The notes under the pieces are model-generated. The model made no database searches, was not told the DNA's origin, and saw only the letters and a program-made list of their open reading frames with translations. A stretch of DNA of 64,000 nucleotides from Sugiyamaella lignohabitans (lineage: Eukaryota; Ascomycota; Dipodascomycetes; Dipodascales; Trichomonascaceae): the NCBI RefSeq assembly GCF_001640025.1, contig NC_031674.1:248001-312000 (forward strand), read 5' to 3'. Position 1 is the stretch's first letter. Each line of letters opens with the position of its first letter. Shown piece by piece: positions 48,687-57,900 of this stretch. The position numbers and the translations under genes are program-made.

Positions 48687-48870
48687 TGCCTCCGGCGGCT
48701 GGGGCTGCGCCCCAGACCCCGCTGCTCCTCTCGCTTCGCTCGAGTCGGGCGTGGGGGTTGCCACGAGTGCTAGCCGTCACCCAAGACACCCAGATCAGTG
48801 TGCCCGTAGCGGTAACTCCTGCGAAGCAGGAGCAACGGGGTCTGGGGCGGAGCCCCAGCCGCCGGAGGCA
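48687..48870. repeat. GC-rich foldback element, inverted pair between two gene 3' ends
   Basis: The left arm 48687-48747 starts 17 nt after the RRM stop. The right arm 48815-48870 has the second hairpin CTCCTGCGAAGCAGGAG instead of the CTCGAG type. The spacer is 67 nt. Confidence 0.92.
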
Positions 48871-48969
48871 AGCAAGGGCCGCCATGAGTAGTACCACATT
48901 GTTATGTATTTGGTGTTTATAAGTTAAATTAATCGACAGTCCAGGAGATGCAGAGTGCGAGTCGGGAGC

Positions 48970-49796
48970 TTAGTGGTGCTCCTCGCCCTTGCCGAGGCTG
49001 GCTTGATGCTCGTGGACTCTGTCGGGTTGCTTGCCTTGACGGGTCAATCTGAGCTCTCCGGAGTTGACCTTCTTGCCGAGGGTGTAACTGGCGAAGACGA
49101 CGGCGAAGCCCATGGCGACGACTGTGGTTGGTTAGTACAGAGCTCTCTCGGGGTACCTTAACTAGGCTCTGGTAGCTGGTTCGGTGTTCATACGACTCAT
49201 AAAACAAAGAAATGCAGTCTCAATTACTCATGAGAGTTGTATTGATATAGCCATGACACAGTTTAGATGTGTATCTTAAGAAATTTCACCCCTGAAACCT
49301 GGGATGACATGACTTTTGACAAAAATATCGCGCTCAGAGACCACTCAGCCGACCTCAATTGGGTCCAGTAATATACTTACAAAGAGGGTAGACCTCAACG
49401 GGGACATTGGAGAAAGCACCACCCTTCTTGCCAGACTGCACACTACGTTAGTATGATGCCAGATCATGCCACTGCCATGTTGATTAATGTGTTCAGTGCA
49501 TGTCACCTATGACTAGCACCTCGCTCGTCATATATCAGAAACATCCAATTTCGACCATCTACAATCTAGATACTCTGCCTCAGGCCTTATATGACGTTAT
49601 AGAAGCATTCCAGGACCCGGAAAAGCAAGTCGAGCCATTCAAGACAACTCAGAATCAACTTTAACTGCCAACCGCGATTCAGCAAGGGCTGAAACGGTAT
49701 ACCCGAGCTCAATTCAGCCAGAATACATCTCAACACATCAACGCTGGTTCTTGTACTTACAGCAGCAGCCTTGAGTAAACGTGGAGAAGGTCTCAT
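48970..49796 (-). CDS. small mitochondrial one-helix protein, B12D/MLRQ-like, three exons
   Basis: Exons: 49796-49761, 49435-49381 and 49121-48970. Introns of 325 and 259 nt have GTAAGT donors; acceptors are GCAG and ACAG, and phases close to give 80 aa. The product starts with a basic segment (MRPSPRLLKAAASGKK), then GAFSNVPVEVYPLFVAMGFAVVFASYTLGKKV, with a single membrane helix at about 29-46, and a polar C-terminus (RLTRQGKQPDRVHEH). The pattern VEVYPLF-helix-basic resembles the B12D / NADH-ubiquinone reductase MLRQ group of small inner-membrane proteins linked to respiratory complexes. The match is short, so the family call is moderate, but the exon model is well supported. TCACGTGA lies 184 bp upstream. 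Confidence 0.75.
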
Positions 49797-49979
49797 TTTT
49801 ATTACTGTTGTTTTTGGTTCGGTATTAAGTCAACTCAATTCAACTCAATGTCAGTAGTGTCAGTTTCTCTAAGTATAAATTTCGAGGAACCTGCGTCTAT
49901 CTGGTGGTGATGATTGGCTGGTCACCAGCCGTCCCTTGCCCACTCTGACCTTGGGAAGAATCAGGCCATGCCGACGGGA

Positions 49980-49987
49980 TCACGTGA
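49980..49987. promoter_or_regulatory. TCACGTGA box upstream of the B12D-like gene
   Basis: A perfect TCACGTGA, 184 bp upstream of the start at 49796 (minus strand) and directly beside the repeat arm at 50009. Confidence 0.45.
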
Positions 49988-50008
49988 GTGGTTGGGGGGA
50001 GGGGGTTG

Positions 50009-50370
50009 TGCCTCCGGCGGCTGGGGCGCTGCCCCAGACCCCGTTGTGCTCGCTTCGCGAGCGGTTTGGGAGTGGCTGGAGTTTGGGAGTATGGCGGAGG
50101 GGGTGTAGATATTTCTGTGGTGGTTTGGTAGTTTGGGGGCTTTTGCTTGTGGCTAGTCTGCCCTGGATTGAAGATGTGTGTGCTGTTAGATGTTGGGTAT
50201 ATACTCTTACAAGCCGTATCATCAGATACCAGACGCTGGCTCCTCATCCCAACCCTCGCTGCCTCAGGATCTCACTGTCACCCGCTACCCCCCGATCCAA
50301 CCGACCCCACTAGCTCGCTCGCGAAGCGAGCACAATGGGTCTGGGGCAGCGCCCCCAGCCGCCAGAGGCA
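50009..50370. repeat. GC-rich foldback element, inverted pair, both arms of TTCG/GCGAGC subtype
   Basis: Arms at 50009-50063 and 50317-50370 around a 253-bp spacer. Both carry GCTCGCTTCGCGAGC (or its complement) rather than CTCGAGTCG. The dyad runs outward through GGGGGTTGTGCCTC. Confidence 0.88.
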
Positions 50371-51449
50371 CAACCCCCATAAGTCAGGGGGGCCCTTGTT
50401 GCGATCGCAGCTGCATGGGAGTGTACATACCACGTTGCCGGCTGCCTTATCTTTACGGTTTAGGGAAGTAGCCACATGGAAGACGCAGCGCACATCGCGG
50501 ACGACGTCATTGTTTAAGGGTTGCGCGCAATACATTGGGAGATTATTATAGTGGACACAGGGCTTAATCTGTGCTCTGATTGTAGATTATGTATGTAACG
50601 CGATCGCTCAACGCCTCTTTCTAGAATTAGCTCACTAGCACTTTAATAGTATTATTACTACATAATTACTTATAGTTGTTGTGATTGTTGTGCTCACTGT
50701 CATTTGTGTTATTAATTGTATCACAGGTGAAAATCTGGCTTTTGCTATTTTGTATTTTGATTTCTGCTCTATTTTTTTTTTTGTTTTCAGTCTCTTTTGT
50801 CTTGATTCATCTCTGAGTTCACAAAGTCACTTGACTCTTTACAGATTTCCGCGGATCTCATTCTTCCATTCCCTGTTCATTGGACCAGTACCAGTACGTA
50901 CCGAACATTCCAGTGAATATAATATTTTTGGTTGGAATTGTTTAGACGGGTCTGTACGAGTTTTATAAAACTGGATTCAAGTTGAGACTGTTCTAATCTA
51001 TCTATTCAAGCTTTTGAGTCTTATCACGGTCTTTGTGTTAGATAAGAGCGACCCAACAGATATTACCAGCGGTATTACTGCAAGTATTGCAACAGGTTTA
51101 CAGATCTTTTAACTAATATTACAAGGTCTATTTTTAGTGGTCTTGCAACTGGTATTACTCCAAATATTACTACAATATAGTAGGATAGCGTTTGGTGTTC
51201 TCGCAGTCTTTCAACAGTTCAGTCATTTCTAAGTGTTACTAGAAACGACATAGGTACAGGTATCTTCTGGGCTATTCTATTATTCGATTTCATTAGCTGT
51301 ACATTGGATTTTGTTGATTTTGCCTCACTGGTAGCTCTTATCGGTATCGCCTACAGCCAACCTCTGTCAACGACATTACTTCATCATCCATTGGACCTTG
51401 GGATCCCTGAACAAGTCATAACCAGTCAGAATTTCTACCACTAATCATA

Positions 51450-52811
51450 ATGGCATTTTATTTCTCACCCAGCAAACACCATCCCTTGGTGTCAGTACAG
51501 GGAGATGGTCCCTCGTCTCCACAATTATCATCTCGCCAGCGACCGGTCAATCGCAATACAGCAGCATCGAACAGCGCTCTGTCTTTAACCTCAGACCAAT
51601 GGTCTTCAGACCTCGAGGTTGATGCCAACCAAGAATGGGTTGTATTTTCACCTCAGTTACTGTCCAGTAATGGAGGAGAGGAGGTTTTCAGCACCTCGAG
51701 TTATGACATGAACATGGATATTGATGATAGAAACGATGATAACAATGAGAATAATAACGATGTGGACAGACAAGATGTCCCTGCCATTAACGGGAATTCT
51801 AGTTTATCAGCCCAACAAAGCATCAATTTTTTAAAGAGCACTCGCGAGTCTGATGCTGGTGAAGCCGATGTTAGTTCAGGTGCAGTAGAAGATATGACTC
51901 CTGAAGGAGCTCTCACTCCTCTTGCATTTCCAGCTCACAATGGCAGCGGAATGTTTTTACCTGAAGCGTCAGATTTAACTGAGCGAGTCAATGCTTGGAG
52001 ACTGAACCAGTCACAGCTTGTGATCCAGGAAATGCGCAGATTAGAGCGCAAGTTCTTTCGTGGAGATCGTAATTCGGTCAGCGATGCCACTGGTGCCAGT
52101 TTAGCAGATGGTCTGATGGGTACTTCGCTATCTACTGCTCATCCAGACACCAGCATATTCACTAATTCAGGCATCGAATCATTTGGTCTCGATGGAGAGT
52201 CTTATAATAGCAGCAACACTGTCGACAGCTCACAACATACCAGTCATCAGCCCAAGCAGGAGAAGAAGAAATCATCGTCTTTCTGGGCCACGCTTCGAGA
52301 CTTTATCGGTATTAATGATCAGGTTCTGGAAGTCATTTTTGGAGAGAGACTTGTTGATGACTACGAGAAAACTGACAATCACAAGCTATCTGCCGACCCA
52401 GTAGCATCATCCAGTTCCACTAATAACATCCCTCCACCAAAGTACACCCACTACAACCAGGCATTGCTTTCTGGCCCACTGAACTGGGAGGCCAGCATGA
52501 TAAGCCACCTGTTCCAAGAGCTCAAGATCCCCTTGACTCCCGAGCTGTCTCTACTCCGCTACCTGGGAACACAACTCTTAGCATTGACCCATCCTGAACT
52601 GCACAATGCCAATCCCCAGTTCATGAGCCCTACTCCCACAACTCTACCACGACCTCCCGTGCACTCGTCGTTCTCCAACACCCGCTCAGTCAGCACCCAC
52701 ACCGACTCGCTACTAGGCCCCACCTTCCCTGCCAATTACTGGGAAGACAGCACCGTCTCCAGCAACTACTGGGAACAGGGCAGCAGCATCAGCAGCACTC
52801 CTGTCTGGTAA
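51450..52811 (+). CDS. unrecognised Ser/Asn-rich protein, 453 aa
   Basis: I do not recognise the family. The protein is mostly polar and disordered, with an acidic Asn/Asp run at about 90-107. Four blocks stand out as more ordered: EWVVFSPQLL near 62, LTERVNAWRLNQSQLVIQEMRRLERKFF near 177-204, SSFWATLRDFIGINDQVLEVIFGERLVDDY near 276-305, and LNWEASMISHLFQELKIPL with the following LLRYLGTQLLALTHPEL near 342-382. The last two contain amphipathic or hydrophobic helices, perhaps membrane-binding; that is inference. No intron is seen. A foldback repeat follows 61 bp after the stop. Confidence 0.75.
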   Translation: MAFYFSPSKHHPLVSVQGDGPSSPQLSSRQRPVNRNTAASNSALSLTSDQWSSDLEVDANQEWVVFSPQLLSSNGGEEVFSTSSYDMNMDIDDRNDDNNENNNDVDRQDVPAINGNSSLSAQQSINFLKSTRESDAGEADVSSGAVEDMTPEGALTPLAFPAHNGSGMFLPEASDLTERVNAWRLNQSQLVIQEMRRLERKFFRGDRNSVSDATGASLADGLMGTSLSTAHPDTSIFTNSGIESFGLDGESYNSSNTVDSSQHTSHQPKQEKKKSSSFWATLRDFIGINDQVLEVIFGERLVDDYEKTDNHKLSADPVASSSSTNNIPPPKYTHYNQALLSGPLNWEASMISHLFQELKIPLTPELSLLRYLGTQLLALTHPELHNANPQFMSPTPTTLPRPPVHSSFSNTRSVSTHTDSLLGPTFPANYWEDSTVSSNYWEQGSSISSTPVW

Positions 52812-52872
52812 TCATTTCGTCATGTAATGCTATATATAACCTATTTTTATGATAGACTCGGTCTGCTCACGC

Positions 52873-53053
52873 TGCCTCCGGCGGCTGGGGCTGCGCCCCA
52901 GACCCCCCGGCTCCTCTCGCTGCGCTCGAGTCGGGCATCTACGACCGCAGTGGTTCTAGACCATATGACAACTTCTAGACCCCTACAGTGCTAGGAGCTC
53001 CGCGAAGCGGAGCACAAATGGGGTCTGGGGCACAGCCCCAGTCGTCGGAGGCA
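52873..53053. repeat. GC-rich foldback element, inverted pair touching a stop codon
   Basis: The left arm 52873-52933 lies 61 bp after the stop at 52811. The right arm 52995-53053 has the hairpin GCTCCGCGAAGCGGAGC and ends one base from the stop codon of the opposite-strand gene at 53055. Confidence 0.9.
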
Positions 53054-53054
53054 G

Positions 53055-54038
53055 TCACGATTGCGTCTTTCTCTGGCGGATGGTGGCAGTGCCGGTGCTG
53101 TCTTTTGGCCAGACACAGCCTATGTTTGGGTTACTGGTGAGTGTGTTCCAGTCGAGGCCCAGTAAGCGCTCGATAGACGATTCGTGAAGCTTCATGTACG
53201 ACTTGGAAATGGTTGGAATGGCGTTCTTTGCCATGGTCGCATGGTTTTGGTCTAGTGAGAGACGGAGCCATAAGTCGGGCTCGGTCCGCTTCTGTTGGAC
53301 CCAGCTGACAAAATTATTACTTGCTAGGGCTTGTAATACAGTCCAAGCACGTTTGTCATCGGGGAGATAATGGTACAGAGTCTTATAGGCGGTACCAACG
53401 TCGTTGCTGAAGTGAGCGGTGTGGTACACATGTAAAAGAGCTACCTGTCTGAATTCATCGAAACTAAGCGGTACTACAGGGTGGATCACATCTAAAATAT
53501 AAAGCACACTGGGAATGAAGGCTTGGTATTTACCAGCCAACACGGCCATTCGTACTGAGAACAAAAACACCTGTTTGGTGAACTTGTCAGGCTCTATTGG
53601 AAGTAGAGCTTCTCGCAACTTTCGCAGTGACATTAGAACACTGTCTTCACTGTCTGTATCCGATGATTGATGCCGGCCGTTGGTATCGACAGCTTGATAG
53701 CTATCTGATACCTCATGGTCCACAATCTTGAGAACGTCTTCAATGTATTGTCTTTGACTTGTTGATGCTGCTATTATCTTCAGAGCTCTTAACTGCGTCT
53801 GATAGAAATATGTTCTTCGAGCTTTGGAATCTACTCGTAATCTATTATCTTCTCCTCGACTTATAAGTCCATATTCCTCTTTCTTAGCGGGTTGACTGAA
53901 CCGTTCTCTACGAGCTCTGGCTTTTGCATCTGCTTCAGCATGACTTTCTCCTTCAATATTGAGCTTTGAGAAGCTGTCCTCAAGTCCCCGAGCCTCGCGC
54001 CTCCATCTTTGCGGCCGATATTTGGCCCCTGATGCCAT
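53055..54038 (-). CDS. unrecognised helical protein, about 327 aa
   Basis: I do not recognise the family. I take the ATG at 54038 (MASGAKYRPQRWRREARGLE) as start because the open frame upstream to 54086 has no ATG; an additional 5' exon is possible. The N-terminal third is basic and charged (SKARRTYFYQTQLRALKIIA). The middle, about 150-290, looks like stacked amphipathic helices: LRKLREALLPIEPDKFTKQVFLFSVRMAVLAGKYQAFIPSVLYIL and following, with DDKRAWTVLQALASNNFVSWVQ. This resembles helical PCI/CSN8-like domains in general shape only. The C-terminus has SIERLLGLDWNTL. Codon use looks normal. Its 3' end touches a GC-rich arm. Confidence 0.75.
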   Translation of the reverse strand: MASGAKYRPQRWRREARGLEDSFSKLNIEGESHAEADAKARARRERFSQPAKKEEYGLISRGEDNRLRVDSKARRTYFYQTQLRALKIIAASTSQRQYIEDVLKIVDHEVSDSYQAVDTNGRHQSSDTDSEDSVLMSLRKLREALLPIEPDKFTKQVFLFSVRMAVLAGKYQAFIPSVLYILDVIHPVVPLSFDEFRQVALLHVYHTAHFSNDVGTAYKTLYHYLPDDKRAWTVLQALASNNFVSWVQQKRTEPDLWLRLSLDQNHATMAKNAIPTISKSYMKLHESSIERLLGLDWNTLTSNPNIGCVWPKDSTGTATIRQRKTQS

Positions 54039-54220
54039 TGGCAATGTTCTTTGAGATATTACGTCTGCTTGACTATCAACTGTCACTGCATTGATAAGAT
54101 AAGATAACTACGCGGCTCGATATCCGTCTGAAAGAAAATAATAGGAATAGTATAAAAATCACAACTTTAGCTAAATTGATCGATCAGAAATTCCTCGTAA
54201 GAAAGATTACTCTGTTAACA

Positions 54221-54227
<7 letters not shown>

Positions 54228-54253
<26 letters not shown>

Positions 54254-54258
54254 TAGAT
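54228..54258. repeat. CTATAT / TA tandem repeat
   Basis: Three CTATAT units continue into TATATATATA and end TAGATATG. Confidence 0.8.
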
Positions 54259-54318
54259 ATGAATAATTTTATATACAAAATCGTATTTTGTGGAGTCAAC
54301 TACAGTGACTATCCATGT

Positions 54319-54326
54319 TCACGTGA
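54319..54326. promoter_or_regulatory. TCACGTGA box upstream of the 54404 gene
   Basis: A perfect TCACGTGA, 78 bp upstream of the start at 54404. Confidence 0.5.
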
Positions 54327-54403
54327 TAAGTACAGTTACTATAACATGATTGACGAGTTGTTCGAATCAATAAAGGAAGACTGTCTTCTGGTTGATAATA
54401 AAG

Positions 54404-55087
54404 ATGCCTCCAAAACCAGCTACTAAGCCAGTGGTGAAACAAGAACATACCGGTAACTCGCAACCACAAAAAGAGCCAGTTGATGAGATGTCACTTGACT
54501 TCACAGCATCACTAGAAAAGCTAGAGGAGCTCCAAGACATGGTACGTTTTCCACCAGCAACACCCAACCAAACAGCTGGGACGAGATGTAAAGACTCGAG
54601 CGAAGCGAGAGGAGCAGTGGGGTCCGGGGTGAAGCCCCGGCCGCCGGAGGCATGTCCCAGCTACAAGATCTCATTCTAACAGAACCTCTTAGTTATACAA
54701 ACTGCGGTCTGAACTGCCCACGCTACTGCGAAATATAGCCCAGTTGGATGAACGCGATACAGGTAGGTGGTCACAATATTGAAATAGGTATATTTAGCTC
54801 TTTTTCCTAACAATTGTGTAGCTAGTGGCATCTTCTCGAAGTGCGTGAACGCCGTTGGTTCGTGGAACCACAGCGTCGAAGAGTTCATTCGACTCTACAC
54901 GCAGAACCAGGACCTCATTGAACTGGGGAGACGTGAACGGTCACAACTGCAGGCCAGTGACGTTGTTAAGCAGGAAACTGCCACCACTACTGGTGCCTCA
55001 AAAGCTGGCAACGGCCCTTCGTCTGGAAAAGGACAGTCGCCGTTCCTGCAATCCGGTATGTCTCAGGACCAACCTATCGTCCTGTAA
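54404..55087 (+). CDS. unrecognised coiled-coil protein, 157 aa, three exons
   Basis: Exons: 54404-54541, 54693-54762 and 54822-55087. Intron 1 (151 nt) has donor GTACGT and acceptor CTTAG; intron 2 (59 nt) has donor GTAGGT, branch CCTAACA and acceptor GTGTAG; phases close. The first 30 residues are Pro/Lys/Gln-rich and disordered. Residues about 31-110 look like a helical coiled coil: FTASLEKLEELQDM-LYKLRSELPTLLRNIAQL, then GIFSKCVNAVGSWNHSVEEFIRLY. The tail is Gly/Ser/Gln-rich. Small helical subunits of this style occur in Mediator and kinetochore complexes, but I cannot name one. Intron 1 contains a complete GC-rich arm. A solo arm follows 27 bp after the stop. Confidence 0.72.
54593..54653 (-). 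repeat. GC-rich foldback arm inside an intron
   Basis: An inverted-orientation arm: ACTCGAGCGAAGCGAGAGGAG, then GGGTCCGGGGTGAAGCCCCGG, then CCGCCGGAGGCA. The first hairpin has C-to-G paired changes (CCGGGG/CCCCGG for CTGGGG/CCCCAG), again preserving pairing. It fills much of intron 1 of the 54404 gene. Confidence 0.88.
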
Positions 55088-55609
55088 TCTTGGGAACGTA
55101 TGGTGTGACCAGAATGCCTCCGGCGGCTGGGGCTCTGCCCCAGACCCCGTTGCTCGCTTTGCTCGACTGGCGGGTCGGTGGTATATGGTCCATGGGGGAT
55201 GTGCGCTTTTACGAATTTATGACCTGTTTTGTTTTTTAATTAGTTTTGTTCTACCTGGCTTCACACTTAGTGAGAATCATGCCTGTCTCTATCTACGGAT
55301 ATGAACTGCTGACACACCACTTGATAATAGTGAATTTCAATGGGCTTGGACCCTCCCTACTCGGCTCCAGAGGCGACGGTCAGGTTCTCGAAGGTGCGGC
55401 CGCATGACATGCGGCACACCCTAACCGCTGAATGTGAAAGATCAGCTCTGCGAGATGACTACGAGGAAGAGTCACTTAAGTCAGTAATTAGCAACGGAAA
55501 TAGCCCCTGGAATTTCGATTTCTTTTCATATAAATACAGAAATTGGCTTTATCACACGGTATCACTTTAAACTACAGTCAGACTTTGTAGATCAAAACAG
55601 GAGTATAGG
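55088..55609. other. TRP5 upstream region
   Basis: 522 bp, with a solo GC-rich arm (55115-55168). A 76-codon frame at 55340-55570 has no recognised motif and I do not call it a gene. Confidence 0.55.
55115..55168 (+). repeat. GC-rich foldback arm, solo
   Basis: TGCCTCCGGCGGCTGGGGC with the complete first hairpin, and a shortened second part (GCTCGCTTTGCTCGA). It lies 27 bp 3' of the stop at 55087. Confidence 0.87.
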
Positions 55610-57703
55610 ATGTCAGCCAACCTGAACGCTACATTTGCCAAGTGCAAGAAAGAAGGCAGAAATGCCATGCTTACATTTTTAACGGCTGGTTTCCCGTCGG
55701 TGGCTGAGACTGTTCCTCTTTTAAAGTCATTACAGGACGGTGGTGCCGATATCATTGAGTTGGGTGTTCCATTCTCTGATCCCATTGCTGATGGTCCTAC
55801 TATTCAAAAGGCCAACCAGATCGCATTAGAAAACGGAGTTAGTGTTCATGTATGTTTAGAATTGGTTCGTCAAGCCAGAGCTGCTGGTGTCAATATCCCA
55901 ATCATTCTCATGGGATACTACAATCCAATTCTTCAATACGGTGAAAACAAATTTGTTGAAGATGCCAAAAAGGCTGGTGTCGACGGCTTTTTGCTGGTCG
56001 ATTTACCACCAGAGGAGGCCAGCAGGTTCAGAAAGATCTCGAGTAATTCTGGTCTAAGTTACATCCCATTGATTGCTCCTTCTACTACTAATGAGAGACT
56101 CGCACAACTTTCTGAGATTGCTGACTCTTTCTTATATGTTGTGTCGAGAATGGGTACCACTGGTGTTGCTGGTGGTTTAGACTCCAACGTGTCTACTTTA
56201 CTAAAAAGAGTTCGTCAATTCACCGGTGAGAAGCCTTTGGCTGTTGGATTCGGTATCAGTACGAGAGAAAACTACCTTACTGTTAGTCCTGTGGCTGATG
56301 GTATTGTTATCGGTAGTTACTTGATCTCTTTGATTGATAATACCCCCAAAGAAGAGAGATTGGAAACTGTCAAGAAGTATATTAATGGCATTGTGGGAGG
56401 TAGAGAGGTAGTGGTTGATCCAAGACCAGAAAGTCCTTCTACCACTCCAGTTCTTTCAGAGGATGAAGAAGAGCAAAAGAAACAATTCTATGCATTAGTT
56501 GACCGATTTGGTGACTACGGTGGACAGTATGTTCCTGAAGTGCTACACCAATGCTTGTCTGAGCTCGAGAAGGGATTTAATGAGGCTATTCATGATGAAA
56601 AGTTCTGGGAAGAGCTTAGATCTTACTACCCTTACATGGGCCGTCCATCTAACTTGTACTTTGCCGACCGTCTCAGTGAAAAGGTTGGTGGTGCTAAAAT
56701 CTGGTTAAAGAGAGAAGATCTTAACCACACTGGTAGTCACAAAATTAACAATGCTTTGGCGCAGGTATTGATTGCCAGACGTCTTGGAAAGACCCAGGTC
56801 ATCGCCGAGACCGGTGCTGGTCAACACGGTGTAGCCACTGCTACTGTTGCTGCCAAGTTTGGTCTCAAGTGTAAGGTGTTCATGGGTGCAGAGGATTGTC
56901 GTAGACAGGCCCTCAATGTATTTAGAATGAAACTTTTGGGTGCTGAAGTTGTACCTGTTCATGCTGGTACCAAGACTCTTCGTGATGCTTGTAGTGAAGC
57001 TCTTCGTACTTGGGTTACCACTATTGGAGATACTCATTACGTACTTGGTTCGGCTACTGGACCACATCCCTTCCCTACTATGGTTCGTACTTTCCAATCT
57101 GTTATTGGTCAGGAGACTAAAGAACAATTTGCCAAGTACAACGATGGCAAGCTTCCTGATGTCGTGGTTGCTTGTGTCGGCGGTGGCTCAAACTGTTCTG
57201 GTATGTTTGCTCCTTTCATTGAGGACAAATCTGTTAAGCTCGTAGGTGTTGAGGCTGGTGGTGAAGGTTTACAAACAGATAAGCACAGTGCTACCTTGAG
57301 TGCTGGTAAGTCTGGTGTTTTGCACGGTGCCAAGACTTATGTCCTGCAAAATGCTGACGGTCAGGTTCAAGATACTCACTCTATCTCTGCTGGTTTAGAC
57401 TATCCTGGTGTTGGTCCTGAATTGGCTTCTTGGAAGGACAGTGGCAGGGTCAAGTTTATCGCTGCTACCGATCTTGAGGCTTTACAAGGATTCCGTATTC
57501 TTTCTGAAACTGAAGGAATCATTCCCGCTATGGAATCGTCTCATGCTATTCACGGAGCCGTTGAGCTTGCCAAGACCATGTCTCCTGACGAACATGTAGT
57601 CATTTGTTTATCTGGTCGTGGTGACAAGGATGTCCAAAATATTGCTGACCTTCTCCCAACTTACGGACCTAAGCTTGGCTGGGACGTTCGTTTTGAGAAT
57701 TAA
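55610..57703 (+). CDS. TRP5: tryptophan synthase, fused alpha-beta
   Basis: Trp5 makes tryptophan from indole-glycerol phosphate and serine in the cytosol. As in other fungi both subunits are one protein of 697 aa. The alpha part, about 1-265, has the catalytic Glu50 and Asp61 in [17 protein letters not shown] linker (about 265-295) leads into the beta part, with PLP-binding Lys378 in [13 protein letters not shown], then [17 protein letters not shown] and the serine/phosphate-binding [11 protein letters not shown]. Length and order match yeast Trp5. No intron is seen. Codon use is biased like an expressed metabolic gene. Identification is certain. Confidence 0.97.
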   Translation: MSANLNATFAKCKKEGRNAMLTFLTAGFPSVAETVPLLKSLQDGGADIIELGVPFSDPIADGPTIQKANQIALENGVSVHVCLELVRQARAAGVNIPIILMGYYNPILQYGENKFVEDAKKAGVDGFLLVDLPPEEASRFRKISSNSGLSYIPLIAPSTTNERLAQLSEIADSFLYVVSRMGTTGVAGGLDSNVSTLLKRVRQFTGEKPLAVGFGISTRENYLTVSPVADGIVIGSYLISLIDNTPKEERLETVKKYINGIVGGREVVVDPRPESPSTTPVLSEDEEEQKKQFYALVDRFGDYGGQYVPEVLHQCLSELEKGFNEAIHDEKFWEELRSYYPYMGRPSNLYFADRLSEKVGGAKIWLKREDLNHTGSHKINNALAQVLIARRLGKTQVIAETGAGQHGVATATVAAKFGLKCKVFMGAEDCRRQALNVFRMKLLGAEVVPVHAGTKTLRDACSEALRTWVTTIGDTHYVLGSATGPHPFPTMVRTFQSVIGQETKEQFAKYNDGKLPDVVVACVGGGSNCSGMFAPFIEDKSVKLVGVEAGGEGLQTDKHSATLSAGKSGVLHGAKTYVLQNADGQVQDTHSISAGLDYPGVGPELASWKDSGRVKFIAATDLEALQGFRILSETEGIIPAMESSHAIHGAVELAKTMSPDEHVVICLSGRGDKDVQNIADLLPTYGPKLGWDVRFEN

Positions 57704-57812
57704 AAATTTAAATAGACATGAAAATTTTGTAATAATACGTTTAGTTATTTTTCTTAATCTACATACAATTAAGTTCTCAGATATGTCACATTATTAGAGT
57801 TGGTGTTGAATA

Positions 57813-57820
57813 TCACGTGA
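57813..57820. promoter_or_regulatory. TCACGTGA box upstream of the RRN6-like gene
   Basis: A perfect TCACGTGA, 81 bp upstream of the start at 57901, in a 197-bp intergenic space after TRP5. Confidence 0.5.
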
Positions 57821-57900
57821 GATTTTTTCGAGGATGATCTTTTATGCGAACTAGTTAATATATATTTATTTGCCTAGTGAACTAGCACGGCCAGCTGATT

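Larger units (their letters stand above)
49797..51449. other. 1.65-kb divergent region with a GC-rich element
   Basis: No gene is supported. It holds a TCACGTGA (49980-49987), an inverted repeat pair (50009-50370) and AT-rich, T-rich sequence (50640-51400) likely to be the promoter and leader of the 51450 gene. Confidence 0.55.
54039..54403. other. divergent promoter 54039-54403
   Basis: 365 bp, with an imperfect CTATAT/TA tandem (54228-54258) and TCACGTGA (54319-54326). Confidence 0.6.

Noticed and set aside
55340..55570. 76-codon ATG frame upstream of TRP5
   Set aside because: No family motif, composition looks random, and it lies in the TRP5 promoter/leader. It could be an upstream frame but nothing supports a gene.
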